Shown one piece after another: positions 34,335 through 43,730 of a DNA stretch of 64,000 nucleotides. The stretch lies in contig NZ_JAJUXI010000013.1 of the NCBI RefSeq assembly GCF_021390515.1, positions 176,415-240,414 of the forward strand, given 5' to 3'. This stretch comes from Dyadobacter sp. CY326. GTDB lineage: Bacteria; Bacteroidota; Bacteroidia; Cytophagales; Spirosomataceae. The first letter of the stretch is position 1, and each line of letters starts with the position of its first letter. The notes below the pieces were generated by a model. That model saw only the letters and a program-made list of their open reading frames with translations. It did not search any database and had not been told where the DNA came from. The translations under genes and the position numbers were made by a program.

Positions 34335-36254
34335 ATGAGATTAACACTACTATCACTCTTCTTTATTTTAATTTTCTTCAATAAGGCATTACAAGCGCAG
34401 GGCCTGTGTAATAACGGGAGCGGCGCTTTTAGGGTGGACCCATCCGAGGGCTGTGCACCGCTGGTCGTAAAGCTAACCAATGAAACTGCCAATGCCGTAG
34501 ATATATCATATGATCTCTCATATCGAGGCCAAGCCAATCCAGGCGTAACACCGTTGTCCACCTATCAATACAGTGTAGCAGGCACTTTTACCATTTTACA
34601 AAAAGCATTTCTCAATAATGGAACGGTTGTATACAAATGCAATCAGGTAAAAGTTTTTGAGACTTTGCCTGTCACTGCGCAATACACTTCTTGCGGTGGT
34701 GGAAACATTAATCTTGTTATTTCAGATAATGCTGTTTCTAAGGCTTATGATTCTTTTGAGGTCGACTGGGGAGATGGTGAGAAAACGGTAATTAACAAGG
34801 GTTCAGCGCTTGCAACAGAGCATCAATATGCGAACACGTCAACTACTCCAATTGTAAAAGTTACAGGATTATATGCTCCGGGCACAAAATGTGAGAGAGG
34901 ACGGGTTTTTTCAGACACGATACAATTTCAACAAGCTCAACTTAACAATATCGAGATCAAATCTGTGGAAATGCGTGGAGACGGAACGATTCGATTAAAT
35001 TATCAGGGCATAGTCGCCATTCCAACCGAAATTAAGTACGCGTCCAACGGGAACAATTATGTTACCGACGGTAAGCGCTCTTCAGGCGGTGTGCAACCCT
35101 ATGACATTAAGAATTTAAATGTGAAGCAGGTTTACCAGGTAAAACTATCTTCCCAAGATTTGTGCTCCGGTGAAAGAGACAGCAAGGTTTACAGCAGCAT
35201 GACACTCTCAGGCAGATCAGAAGACGGGCAGAACATTCTTACATGGAGCAAATATCCGGATGCAGCTGATTTTACATCTTACGACCTTTTGCGTGATGGT
35301 ACGGTTATCAAAAGCTTTACATCCATAGACGACATTACTTACACAGATGAGGATGTTCAATGCGGCAGTTATTCAGAATATCAGGTGGTTGCGAAAATCA
35401 AGGATGTGTCATCGACATCGGCTCCGGTGGGCGTAAAGGCAGAGATAACTTCTCTAAAGCCAATTAAAGAAGCCGCTGTTACTGTCGCAGGTGACAACAT
35501 TGTTACAATCAAAGCGAATGTTCCAGGCGCCGGACCAAACAGCACTTACGATATGACGATTGAGAAGGCCGAAGCTGGGGCCACGGTTTTCAAGAAAATA
35601 ATTACACTGTTCAATCAAAGCGAATATTCTGATCCCGACGTTAAAACAAATGAGCTTTCCTATTGTTACCGTATAAGTTATACCAACTCCTGCGGGCAAA
35701 AGCTTCCTGCCTCTGCGCCTATTTGCACAATCTTATTAAAGAAAAATTTGACAACATTAAACTGGACAACAGAGTTGCCTATTTTGGCAGGTGTTTCAGG
35801 TTACGATGTTATTCAGACGGGTTCTAGCACAGCGGAGGAGGTCATTCCCGTGCAAATGAACTCCAATTATACGATCAAACTGAGTGCACAGAGCGACTTG
35901 GAATATGGTTTCCAAGTCCGGGCGAACTCCACACCTGGCGGCTTTGAGAGCTTGTCCAATATCGTTAACTACAAACGAAGTGCAGGTGTTTTTATTCCGC
36001 AGGCTTTTACTCCGAATGGTGACGGCTATAATGATGTTTTGGAAGCTAAATCAACTCAGCTTCAATCATTTAAATTTTCTGTGATGAATAGGTGGGGACA
36101 GGTTGTGTTCCATTCAGAAGACATTGCAAGCGGCTGGGATGGAACCATTAATGGCGCCAATGCACCGGTTGGATCGTATGTTTACAAGATGACTTTCGTG
36201 GACGATATCAATCAAACTGTTGAAAAAAGTGGTACATTTATGCTTTTACGGTAG
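34335..36254 (+). CDS. T9SS cargo paralogue with CHU_C sorting domain
   Basis: A 639-residue secreted protein with the same architecture as its upstream neighbour: signal peptide (LTLLSLFFILIFFNKALQAQ), first domain RVDPSEGCAPLVVKLTNET, an EVDWGDGEKTVINKG repeat, fibronectin-like repeats, and a CHU_C tail (IPQAFTPNGDGYNDVLEAKS to GTFMLLR). The two genes have clearly diverged, so the duplication is old. The 180-base gap before it holds no other gene. Confidence 0.87.
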   Translation: MRLTLLSLFFILIFFNKALQAQGLCNNGSGAFRVDPSEGCAPLVVKLTNETANAVDISYDLSYRGQANPGVTPLSTYQYSVAGTFTILQKAFLNNGTVVYKCNQVKVFETLPVTAQYTSCGGGNINLVISDNAVSKAYDSFEVDWGDGEKTVINKGSALATEHQYANTSTTPIVKVTGLYAPGTKCERGRVFSDTIQFQQAQLNNIEIKSVEMRGDGTIRLNYQGIVAIPTEIKYASNGNNYVTDGKRSSGGVQPYDIKNLNVKQVYQVKLSSQDLCSGERDSKVYSSMTLSGRSEDGQNILTWSKYPDAADFTSYDLLRDGTVIKSFTSIDDITYTDEDVQCGSYSEYQVVAKIKDVSSTSAPVGVKAEITSLKPIKEAAVTVAGDNIVTIKANVPGAGPNSTYDMTIEKAEAGATVFKKIITLFNQSEYSDPDVKTNELSYCYRISYTNSCGQKLPASAPICTILLKKNLTTLNWTTELPILAGVSGYDVIQTGSSTAEEVIPVQMNSNYTIKLSAQSDLEYGFQVRANSTPGGFESLSNIVNYKRSAGVFIPQAFTPNGDGYNDVLEAKSTQLQSFKFSVMNRWGQVVFHSEDIASGWDGTINGANAPVGSYVYKMTFVDDINQTVEKSGTFMLLR

Positions 36255-36308
36255 GAACCATTTCCAGCGATTTGGTTTTATAAAAGCATAAACTTAATCA
36301 ACGCAGAT

Positions 36309-36656
36309 ATGTTTGGTAATATGGCAGATATGATGGGCCTCATGGGCAAAATGAAGGACCTTCAGTCTCGCATGAAAGAAGCGCAGGATCAATTGGTTAC
36401 GATTACACAAGTTGCCGAGTCTGGTGGCGGAATGGTGAAAGCCACTGTCAACGGTCAGAAAACACTAATCGGATTGGACATTGATAACGACCTTGTTAAT
36501 CCCAATGACAAAGAAATGTTGCAAGATCTCATCGTTGCAGCTGTGAACAAGGCTTTGGATGATATTGAACCAAAAATCAAAGAGCATTTGCAAAAGGCAA
36601 CGGATGGAGTGCTGCCAAACATTCCGGGGCTTGATTTAGGGAGCTTTATGAAATAA
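36309..36656 (+). CDS. YbaB/EbfC family nucleoid-associated protein
   Basis: A 115-residue protein starting MFGNMADMMGLMGKMKDLQS, then MKEAQDQLVTITQVAESGGG, MVKATVNGQKTLIGLDIDND and LIVAAVNKALDDIEPKIKEH. This is the full YbaB pattern: a dimeric DNA-binding protein that coats the nucleoid. It often lies near recR/dnaX in other genomes; here it precedes a glycosyltransferase gene by 11 bases. Confidence 0.92.
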   Translation: MFGNMADMMGLMGKMKDLQSRMKEAQDQLVTITQVAESGGGMVKATVNGQKTLIGLDIDNDLVNPNDKEMLQDLIVAAVNKALDDIEPKIKEHLQKATDGVLPNIPGLDLGSFMK

Positions 36657-36667
36657 TCGCTTATTGA

Positions 36668-37702
36668 ATGGCTCCTTCTGTTGCGATTGTCATCCTGAAT
36701 TATAACGGCAGACACCACCTAGAAAAATTTCTTCCCAACGTTCTCAAATACTCAGAAGGCTACCCGGTTTGGATAGCCGATAATGCTTCTACAGACCAGT
36801 CGCTCAGTTGGTTAAATACGGAATATTCCTCCATTAACATTCTCACAAGTCCGGAAAACAAAGGTTATGCGGGTGGATATAATGATGCCTTAAAGCGCAT
36901 AACGGCAGATTATTACATCTTACTGAACTCCGACATTGAGGTTACCGAGCATTGGATCGCACCAGTGTTGTCATTCATGGAAACGGATGACAAAATCGCT
37001 GCATGCCAGCCAAAAATACGGGCATACGACCTGCCAACGCACTTTGAATATGCGGGAGCGGCAGGAGGTTATATGGATTATCTCGGTTACCCCTTTTGCC
37101 GAGGCCGGATTTTCGATACCCGGGAAGAAGATTTGGGCCAATTTGATGATGAAAAAGATGTTTTTTGGGCAACTGGCGCTTGTTTGTTCGTTCGTGCCAA
37201 TGCTTTCCACCGCGCAGGTGGCTTTGATGAAACATTCTTCGCACACATGGAAGAGATTGACCTTTGCTGGCGGCTGCTTAATTTGCAGTATCGTATCACC
37301 TATTGCGGAAAATCAGTCGTTTATCATGTCGGTGGTGGCACATTACACAAGTCCAATCCGCGGAAAACCTTCCTTAATTACCGAAATAACCTGATCATGC
37401 TGTTCAAAAACCTTCCAAAGGGAAGACGGTGGAAGACAGTGTTTATCAGATTAATCCTTGACGGTATTTCAAGCGTCAGGTTCATGGCCACTGGAGCGTG
37501 GCCCGATGTAATTGCCATTCTAAGAGCGCATTTCGCATTTTACAGAATGATCCCGTCTTTAATGAAAACGACCAAACGGACGTCTAATCGCGCACCGTTA
37601 TATTACAGGAGCATTGTGTGGGAATATTTTGTGCTTGGCAAGCATAGGTTCAATCAGCTGACTGGGATTGAATTTGAAAAAACTACAGTTCCCAAATCGT
37701 AG
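36668..37702 (+). CDS. Glycosyltransferase family 2
   Basis: A 344-residue GT-A transferase similar to the rhamnosyltransferase-type GT2 group. The nucleotide-sugar fold starts VAIVILNYNGRHHLEKFLPN, with ADNASTD, the donor/metal motif LLNSDIEVTEHWI, the acceptor part ATGACLFVRANAFHRAGGFD with HMEEIDLCWRL, and YHVGGGTLHKSNPRKTFLNY. It lacks membrane helices except a possible short C-terminal one. Substrate unknown; cell-surface polysaccharide is likely. Its last 20 bases overlap the convergent PspC gene. Confidence 0.88.
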   Translation: MAPSVAIVILNYNGRHHLEKFLPNVLKYSEGYPVWIADNASTDQSLSWLNTEYSSINILTSPENKGYAGGYNDALKRITADYYILLNSDIEVTEHWIAPVLSFMETDDKIAACQPKIRAYDLPTHFEYAGAAGGYMDYLGYPFCRGRIFDTREEDLGQFDDEKDVFWATGACLFVRANAFHRAGGFDETFFAHMEEIDLCWRLLNLQYRITYCGKSVVYHVGGGTLHKSNPRKTFLNYRNNLIMLFKNLPKGRRWKTVFIRLILDGISSVRFMATGAWPDVIAILRAHFAFYRMIPSLMKTTKRTSNRAPLYYRSIVWEYFVLGKHRFNQLTGIEFEKTTVPKS

Positions 37703-37904
37703 GACTGTTATGACGGCGCCAGTGCTTTTGCAACTCCATCCAAAAAGCAAGCACCAAATAGAGAATAATAGGCGACCCGAAGGTCATAAAAGTGGCATAA
37801 ATAAAGTACAGCCGGACGCTGCTAGCTGGGAAATTAAGCTTCTCGCCTAATTTTGCGCATACACCAAATATTTGGTCCTCAACGAAATACCGAAGCTTGC
37901 TCAT
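37683..37904 (-). CDS. PspC domain protein
   Basis: A 73-residue small membrane protein. The PspC core is visible as KLRYFVEDQIFGVCAKLGEK, LNFPASSVRLYFIYATFMTF and GSPIILYLVLAFWMEL. PspC proteins take part in envelope-stress response, often with a partner sensor; none is adjacent. The C-terminus overlaps the GT2 gene on the other strand by 20 bases, so neither can end earlier. Confidence 0.85.
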   Translation of the reverse strand: MSKLRYFVEDQIFGVCAKLGEKLNFPASSVRLYFIYATFMTFGSPIILYLVLAFWMELQKHWRRHNSPTIWEL

Positions 37905-38254
37905 ACTTTTTTACGATAATAACTTCATAATTAAGGATTTTTAATCGCATAACCAATTCGGGCACATTAAATTTCGCTCAGGTGAAGTCGAAATGGCAAA
38001 ATACCGCTAACTCGTAAAATTTCAAATTCTTTAACCAAATAAATTGTTTTACAAACAATTTTTGTTTCTTTGTGATTAAAGATTTTGTAAGTTGTTCATT
38101 ATAATCGAGATGTCTTGACCGAAAAATCCAAAGTTTCTTTTACCAATGCTTTGAGCCTCCCTCAATTATTTGGTTAGAGGTTTTGGGTTTTTGAATGAAA
38201 CGCTTATAATTCTTTTGTATTTTCACCTTATTTCAATTTTTTTATTCAACCATT
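37905..38254 (+). other. Long AT-rich leader before the cold-shock gene
   Basis: A 350-base gap with no gene. An inverted repeat AAATTGTTT-TAC-AAACAATTT lies at 38041-38061. It could be an operator for either flanking gene. Cold-shock genes commonly have long structured 5' leaders, which fits, but I found no clean TAnnTTTG box close to the ATG. Confidence 0.45.
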
Positions 38255-38449
38255 ATGCCAACAGGTACTGTAAAATTTTTCAATGAAGCTAAGGGATACG
38301 GCTTCATCGTTGAAGACGACACAAACAGAGACATCTTTGTCCATGTGACAGGATTGGGAGGACTTACTATCCGTGAAAATGACCAAGTAGAATACGAAGT
38401 CGTTGAAGGTAAAAAAGGACTAAACGCTGTGCAGGTAAAAAAGATCTAA
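38255..38449 (+). CDS. Cold-shock domain protein
   Basis: A 64-residue OB-fold protein: TGTVKFFNEAKGYGFIVEDD (RNP1 KGYGFI), then DIFVHVTGLGG (RNP2). Both RNA-binding motifs are intact. It acts as an RNA chaperone and may be induced on cold or other stress. It is monocistronic and followed by a strong terminator. Confidence 0.95.
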   Translation: MPTGTVKFFNEAKGYGFIVEDDTNRDIFVHVTGLGGLTIRENDQVEYEVVEGKKGLNAVQVKKI

Positions 38450-38467
38450 TCGTATTTTTTTTGCAGG

Positions 38468-38509
38468 ACATTAAAAATGCCGCTCTTTTAAGGGTGGCAT
38501 TTTTAATGT
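38468..38509. terminator. Bidirectional terminator between csp and lysS
   Basis: ACATTAAAAATGCC (38468-38481) pairs with GGCATTTTTAATGT (38496-38509), with the A and T runs inside the stem ends. It serves both converging genes. Confidence 0.85.
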
Positions 38510-38513
38510 AACA

Positions 38514-40229
38514 TTATGCTATCCAGGCTTTTACATCGTCTAAAAGCGGCATTTTTTCATCAATTTTCAGCTTCTTTCGCATTCCACCCAGATCATTGAA
38601 AATCTTGTTTGGGTTAGCAGCTTTCAATTGTTCTATTGTCAAAATATTCATTTTTTGTAAAGCCGGAATCCATGCGGCAGGCACGCCAGCATTGATATAA
38701 TCCATCTCCTGTGCAACTTCCTGCCTTCTTTCAGGTCGCATTTGCGGAAAGAAAATTACTTCCTGAATGCTCGAATTGTTCGTTAGCAACATGGTCAGAC
38801 GGTCAATTCCGATTCCAATTCCTGACGTTGGTGGCATGCCGTATTCCAATGAGCGAAGAAAATCATCATCCATTTCCATGGCCTCATCGTCTCCGCGCTC
38901 TTTCAGTTTCAGCTGATCCTCAAACCTTTCGCGTTGTTCCAATGGGTCATTTAACTCTGAATAAGCATTGGCAATTTCTCGTCCATTTACGAAAAGCTCA
39001 AATCGCTCCACCATGCCTTCCTTTGTGCGGTGCTTTTTTGTCAAAGGAGACATTTCAACCGGATGGTCAGTGATGAATGTGGGCTGAATGATGTGCTCTT
39101 CCACTTTTTCACCAAAAATCTCATCGATCAACTTTCCTTTGCCCATGCTATCGCTCACTTCCATTCCCCACGCCCGGCATTGCTCACGGATTGCATTTTC
39201 ATCCAAAGCGTCAACATTCAGTCCCGTATATTGGTGGATTGCATCCGTAATGCTTAATCGTCTGTAAGGTCCCGCAAAGTCCAGTTCAACGTCTCCAAAT
39301 TTTGCAAGGGTTGTACCGTTAACGGCGACCGCAACTTGTTCAAGCACAGTCTCCGTCATTTGCATCATCCACAGATAATCTTTGTAAGCCACATATAACT
39401 CAACGGTCGTAAATTCCGGGTTATGCGTGCGGTCCATTCCTTCATTGCGGAACAGTTTTCCAAATTCATATACACCTTCAAAACCGCCGACAATCAAGCG
39501 TTTAAGATGCAGCTCGGTGGCAATTCTAAGAAAAAGATCCGTATCCAATGCATTATGATGCGTCTGGAATGGCCTCGCCGCCGCGCCGCCGTGAATGCTT
39601 TGCAGCACAGGTGTTTCAACTTCGAGCCAACCGTTGGAATCAAAATACGATCGCATGGTTGTGATGATGCGCGCCCTTTTTATAAAAATTTCACGCACAT
39701 CCGGATTAACGATCAGGTCCACATAACGCTGGCGATAACGCAGCTCAGGGTCTGTAAATCCGTCGTAAATATTTCCTTCTTCATCGCGTTTCACAACCGG
39801 AAGCGGGCGAAGTGATTTGTTTAAAATCTTGAATTCCTGAACATGGACTGATATTTCGCCCGTTTGCGTGGTAAAAACGAAGCCCGTCACGCCAATGATA
39901 TCGCCAATGTCCAGCAGTTTTTTAAACACTGTGTTGTAAAGCGTTTTGTCCTCGCCCGGGCAAAGGTCGTCGCGGCGGAAATACAATTGCACACGTCCCG
40001 TGCTGTCCTGGAACTCGGCAAAGGCTGCGCTTCCCATAATGCGGAAACCCATCAGCCGGCCGGCCATTGTGACGTGTTTATAGTCGATCTTATTGTTCTC
40101 GTAATTCTTGACAATGTCAGCAGCGTAAGTATTCACGGGGAATTCCTCAGCCGGGTAAGGTTCTATGCCTAACCGCATTAATTCTTCGCGCTTTTGCCTG
40201 CGCAATATTTCCTGTTCGCTTAATAGCAT
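38514..40229 (-). CDS. lysS: Lysyl-tRNA synthetase, class II
   Basis: A 571-residue enzyme that charges tRNA-Lys. Domains: N-terminal OB-fold (residues 50-150), then the class II core with motif 2 (FRNEGMDRTHNPEFTTVELY) and motif 3 (GIGIGIDRLTMLL). The C-terminus has about 60 residues beyond motif 3 (to DDVKAWIA), with a helical tail as in other Bacteroidota LysRS. All catalytic residues appear intact. Confidence 0.95.
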   Translation of the reverse strand: MLLSEQEILRRQKREELMRLGIEPYPAEEFPVNTYAADIVKNYENNKIDYKHVTMAGRLMGFRIMGSAAFAEFQDSTGRVQLYFRRDDLCPGEDKTLYNTVFKKLLDIGDIIGVTGFVFTTQTGEISVHVQEFKILNKSLRPLPVVKRDEEGNIYDGFTDPELRYRQRYVDLIVNPDVREIFIKRARIITTMRSYFDSNGWLEVETPVLQSIHGGAAARPFQTHHNALDTDLFLRIATELHLKRLIVGGFEGVYEFGKLFRNEGMDRTHNPEFTTVELYVAYKDYLWMMQMTETVLEQVAVAVNGTTLAKFGDVELDFAGPYRRLSITDAIHQYTGLNVDALDENAIREQCRAWGMEVSDSMGKGKLIDEIFGEKVEEHIIQPTFITDHPVEMSPLTKKHRTKEGMVERFELFVNGREIANAYSELNDPLEQRERFEDQLKLKERGDDEAMEMDDDFLRSLEYGMPPTSGIGIGIDRLTMLLTNNSSIQEVIFFPQMRPERRQEVAQEMDYINAGVPAAWIPALQKMNILTIEQLKAANPNKIFNDLGGMRKKLKIDEKMPLLDDVKAWIA

Positions 40230-40281
40230 TTTGACAGCAATGGTTTGAAAAAGAACAACCTCAACACTCGAAAAGAGTGCG

Positions 40282-40289
40282 CAAAAGTA
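40282..40289 (-). promoter_or_regulatory. -7 promoter element before lysS
   Basis: Minus-strand TACTTTTG, an exact TAnnTTTG, 52 bases upstream of the lysS ATG. Confidence 0.5.
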
Positions 40290-40439
40290 CTATTTTTTGA
40301 CGTGAATAACGAGGGTGAACCATTAAGTTGCAATCGTTCGTTGTAAAGTCATTGTTTCTGGCACGTTATTAATGAATTACATGTCTTACCGTATATAGGT
40401 GCCGTTTTTAAACCTTAATTGCGTTAAACCCCTCATTTC

Positions 40440-42932
40440 ATGTTTGCAAGAATCTTAAAAATCTTTGGAATCGTTGCCTTATGTGCGTTTTTTCTTTTCG
40501 GAGCAGTCGAAATTTGGGTTTACAGAAACAAGGAGAATATATTCAGGAAAGCGCAGGAATTTGCAAATGAAAATTTGAATGGAAACCTTGAAGTGGAAGA
40601 TTTTAAATTTCGTCCCTTTAACGGATCATTCGGGTTAAATTTCACATTGACCAACGTCAAACTCACTGACAGTCTTTTTCAAATCCATAAAAAGCCGTTT
40701 CTGGAAGCAGAGCACATGCATGTCGCATTGGATCTCAAAGGGTTTTACACCGGAGATATCTCTGTAAAAAACCTGATTTTAGAAAATGGTCAAATGCGGT
40801 TATTCGTCCAGAAAGACGGATATTCTAACCTTTCTATTTTCAAAAAGAATGCATCGGATAAGAAAGACAAGAAAGATAAATCCAAGAATAGCGTGCTCAA
40901 AAAGCTGGGAAACATGCGTTTTGTCAACTTTTCGATCAGTTATGCCGATTCGGTAAAACAAAAATATTACGGTGCGTTGTTACGCGATTTTACCAACATT
41001 GTAACGACAACCGATTCCACCACAAATGCGAGCCTGAATGGTTCGGTTTTGGTAAACCAGCTGACTTTCAAACCTAACAAAGGTGGTTTTTTGATTAATC
41101 AGGAAACCAGACTGGGACTTGCGCTTGCTTATGACGAGGAAAAACAGCAGTTAAAAATTTATCCTTCTGTTCTGGAAAGTGCAACCAATGATCAAATCGG
41201 CATCAATGGATTTTTCGACTTTTCTGATTCAGTAAAGCGTTTTAACCTCAATTTTGAAGCAAAAAAAATCGCTATAAAAAATGCGCTTCCATTGTTGAAC
41301 AGACGGATTCGCGAGCAAATCGACTCCATTGGCATTCAAACGGCACTAAATGCGAAGGTAAAAGTCAATGGCGAAATTGCCAGCCTGGAACAGCCTAAGG
41401 TTGACGTTTTTTTCAAAACAGACACATTTCAATACAACTTGCCGGTCGGTGTTTTGAGGGATATGCGGGCCGAAGGGAGTTTTACAAATCAGGCTGACAC
41501 AACCAAGGTGGCAGGTCCGCTCAACTCCCGCGTGACGGCGCAAGGGGTCACAGGTAAGTTCGAGACGATTCCATTTCGATTAAGCATTGCGGTTACTAAT
41601 TTCGTGACGCCAGTGGCACGAATCAGCGGAAACATTGACGCCGACTCAACAAACCTCGACCCGTTGCTAGACCCCACGCGATATCGTTTCAAAAACGGGA
41701 GCGCGAAAATTGAGTTTCACTTTGACGGCAATTTGAAAAACTTTTACGACCCGGTCCGCGATCGCTTCAATGGCAAATTGAATGGCAAAGTCTCGATCAA
41801 CAACATTTCAATGGATTATTTGCCCCGGCAGGTTCATTTGAAAAAAATTAAGGGCGACTTTACATTCAATGAAAAAGCATTCGTTTTTCCTGATCTGAGC
41901 TTTTCGGATGGGCCTAATATGCTGTATATCAGGGGCCAGGTGATAGATTTGATTCCCTATCTTTTTGGTTCGCCAAAACCACTGCGGGCCAACGTTGACA
42001 TTAACATTCCAACCTGGCAACTCAACTGGCTCGAAACACTGCTTGCGCCCAGACAAGTTGTTTCCAGAAAGAAGAAAAAGGTAAAACTTGCTGAACTGCT
42101 CGACGATGCGATTGATAAGATGCAGATTGTGGCCAAACTGGATGCGAAAAAACTGAATTACAAAAATTTCTCGGCAAAAGATGTGAAGGGCCAGTTTACG
42201 ATCAAAAATAACGCAGTCAGCATTGAGTATTTCGTTATGAAGGCTTTTGGCGGAGGCAATGTGCGTGTGTCCGGCGAGATGGACAATTCGGGAGCAAGCC
42301 AGTTGCCACATTTGTCGGTTAGAGGGAAAATTGCCAATGCCGACGTGCATTCTGTGTTCCATTCTTTCGATAATTTTGGCCAAAAAACGATCACACATCA
42401 GAATTTGAAAGGCATTCTCAGCACAGATTTCAATTTTGAGTCGAGGCTGAATAACAATGTAAGGCTCGTTCCTTCCACGATGAAAGGACTTCTGCGGATT
42501 GACCTTTCCAATGGCTACATTCTCAACTTCGAGCCATTTTTGAAAATGAAAAAGCTTATTTTCAAGAAGAGGAATTTTGAGGAAGTGAAATTCGCGCCCA
42601 TTCGCACAGACTTCAAACTGAGCGGGCAGGAGATTGAAATTTCGCCTATGGAAATCGAATCCAATGTGGTGACGTTATACATTGATGGCATTTACAGTTT
42701 TGGCAACAAAACCGATATTAACATTGAAATTCCGCTCAGCAACCTCAGAAAGCGTGATTCAACGTATGTTCTAGACCCTCACAACACAGAAAAACGCGAT
42801 GGCTCGAAGATTTTCCTGAGAGCCATTGACGAAAATGGAGAAGTCAACATTAAACTTGCTTTCAGGAAGAAGAAAGACAAGGATAAGGACAAAAAAGATG
42901 AGGTGATTAAAGAGGAGCTGATTGAAAAATAA
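40440..42932 (+). CDS. AsmA-like family protein
   Basis: An 830-residue protein with one N-terminal membrane helix (ILKIFGIVALCAFFLFGAVE), then a long beta-rich periplasmic part. It begins FANENLNGNLEVEDFKFRPF and has an AsmA-like C-terminal region at about residues 570-760 (DAKKLNYKNFSAKDVKGQFT onward), ending in a Lys/Asp-rich tail. AsmA/TamB relatives form grooves thought to move lipids between the membranes. It converges on the response-regulator gene with a 1-base gap. Confidence 0.8.
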   Translation: MFARILKIFGIVALCAFFLFGAVEIWVYRNKENIFRKAQEFANENLNGNLEVEDFKFRPFNGSFGLNFTLTNVKLTDSLFQIHKKPFLEAEHMHVALDLKGFYTGDISVKNLILENGQMRLFVQKDGYSNLSIFKKNASDKKDKKDKSKNSVLKKLGNMRFVNFSISYADSVKQKYYGALLRDFTNIVTTTDSTTNASLNGSVLVNQLTFKPNKGGFLINQETRLGLALAYDEEKQQLKIYPSVLESATNDQIGINGFFDFSDSVKRFNLNFEAKKIAIKNALPLLNRRIREQIDSIGIQTALNAKVKVNGEIASLEQPKVDVFFKTDTFQYNLPVGVLRDMRAEGSFTNQADTTKVAGPLNSRVTAQGVTGKFETIPFRLSIAVTNFVTPVARISGNIDADSTNLDPLLDPTRYRFKNGSAKIEFHFDGNLKNFYDPVRDRFNGKLNGKVSINNISMDYLPRQVHLKKIKGDFTFNEKAFVFPDLSFSDGPNMLYIRGQVIDLIPYLFGSPKPLRANVDINIPTWQLNWLETLLAPRQVVSRKKKKVKLAELLDDAIDKMQIVAKLDAKKLNYKNFSAKDVKGQFTIKNNAVSIEYFVMKAFGGGNVRVSGEMDNSGASQLPHLSVRGKIANADVHSVFHSFDNFGQKTITHQNLKGILSTDFNFESRLNNNVRLVPSTMKGLLRIDLSNGYILNFEPFLKMKKLIFKKRNFEEVKFAPIRTDFKLSGQEIEISPMEIESNVVTLYIDGIYSFGNKTDINIEIPLSNLRKRDSTYVLDPHNTEKRDGSKIFLRAIDENGEVNIKLAFRKKKDKDKDKKDEVIKEELIEK

Positions 42933-42933
42933 G

Positions 42934-43644
42934 TTAGTTCTCCTCATTGCTGAACATGTAACCGACTCCTTTTAAAGTCTTTATATAACGTTCGCCAAGC
43001 TTTTCACGCAATTTGCGAATGTGAACGTCAACGGTCCTTTCAAGCACATAAATGTCGGCGCCCCAGATTTTTTGCAACAACTCGTCACGGTTAAAAACCT
43101 TGTTCGGAGTTTGTGCAAGAAAGAATAAGAGTTCAAATTCTTTCTTAGGAAGCACAATCGACTTTTCTGATCCTTGCGTAACCGTGTAATTTTTCCGGTT
43201 AATGGTCAGGTCAAGAATGTCAATCTGATCGCCCGATTCAGCTTTTTGCGCTTCTCTGCGGAAAAGCGCATTGATGCGGCTCATCAGCGCGCGCGGCTTG
43301 ATAGGTTTTGTAATGTAATCGTCCGCGCCCACATCAAATGCAGCAACTTCTGAATATTCCTCCGAGCGGGCCGTTAAAAACAGGATATATGTATTTTTGA
43401 TCTCCGGATTAGCACGTAAAATACGACCCGTTTCAATGCCGTCAAGCTGGGGCATCATGATGTCGAGTAGGATCAGATCGGGGATAAATGTCTTTGCAAT
43501 TTCAATGGCTTTCTTGCCATTGGAAGCCGTTACAACCGAATATCCTTCCTTAATTAAATTATATTCCAGAAGTTCAACGATATCGGAGTCGTCGTCAACA
43601 ACTAAAACTTTTGGGGCTGACGCGGCAGATTTTGCGGTGCTCAT
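42934..43644 (-). CDS. OmpR/PhoB-family response regulator
   Basis: A 236-residue regulator: receiver domain with acidic pocket VVDDDSD and phospho-aspartate D61 (LILLDIMMPQLDG), conserved lysine in DYITKPIKPRALM, then a winged helix (SIVLPKKEFELLFFLAQTPN, VDVHIRKLREKLGERYIKTL, GVGYMF). I set the start at MSTAKSAASAPKVLVV; the earlier ATG adds 16 unsupported residues. It lacks an adjacent kinase. The hybrid kinase at 25.4 kb is not obviously its partner. Confidence 0.9.
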   Translation of the reverse strand: MSTAKSAASAPKVLVVDDDSDIVELLEYNLIKEGYSVVTASNGKKAIEIAKTFIPDLILLDIMMPQLDGIETGRILRANPEIKNTYILFLTARSEEYSEVAAFDVGADDYITKPIKPRALMSRINALFRREAQKAESGDQIDILDLTINRKNYTVTQGSEKSIVLPKKEFELLFFLAQTPNKVFNRDELLQKIWGADIYVLERTVDVHIRKLREKLGERYIKTLKGVGYMFSNEEN

Positions 43645-43730
43645 GTATTTGTAATTAAAACGCGATTCGAAATTAGCAGATGTGACGTTCACATTACATG
43701 CTGAACGCCAATATTAACACAAACATAATA

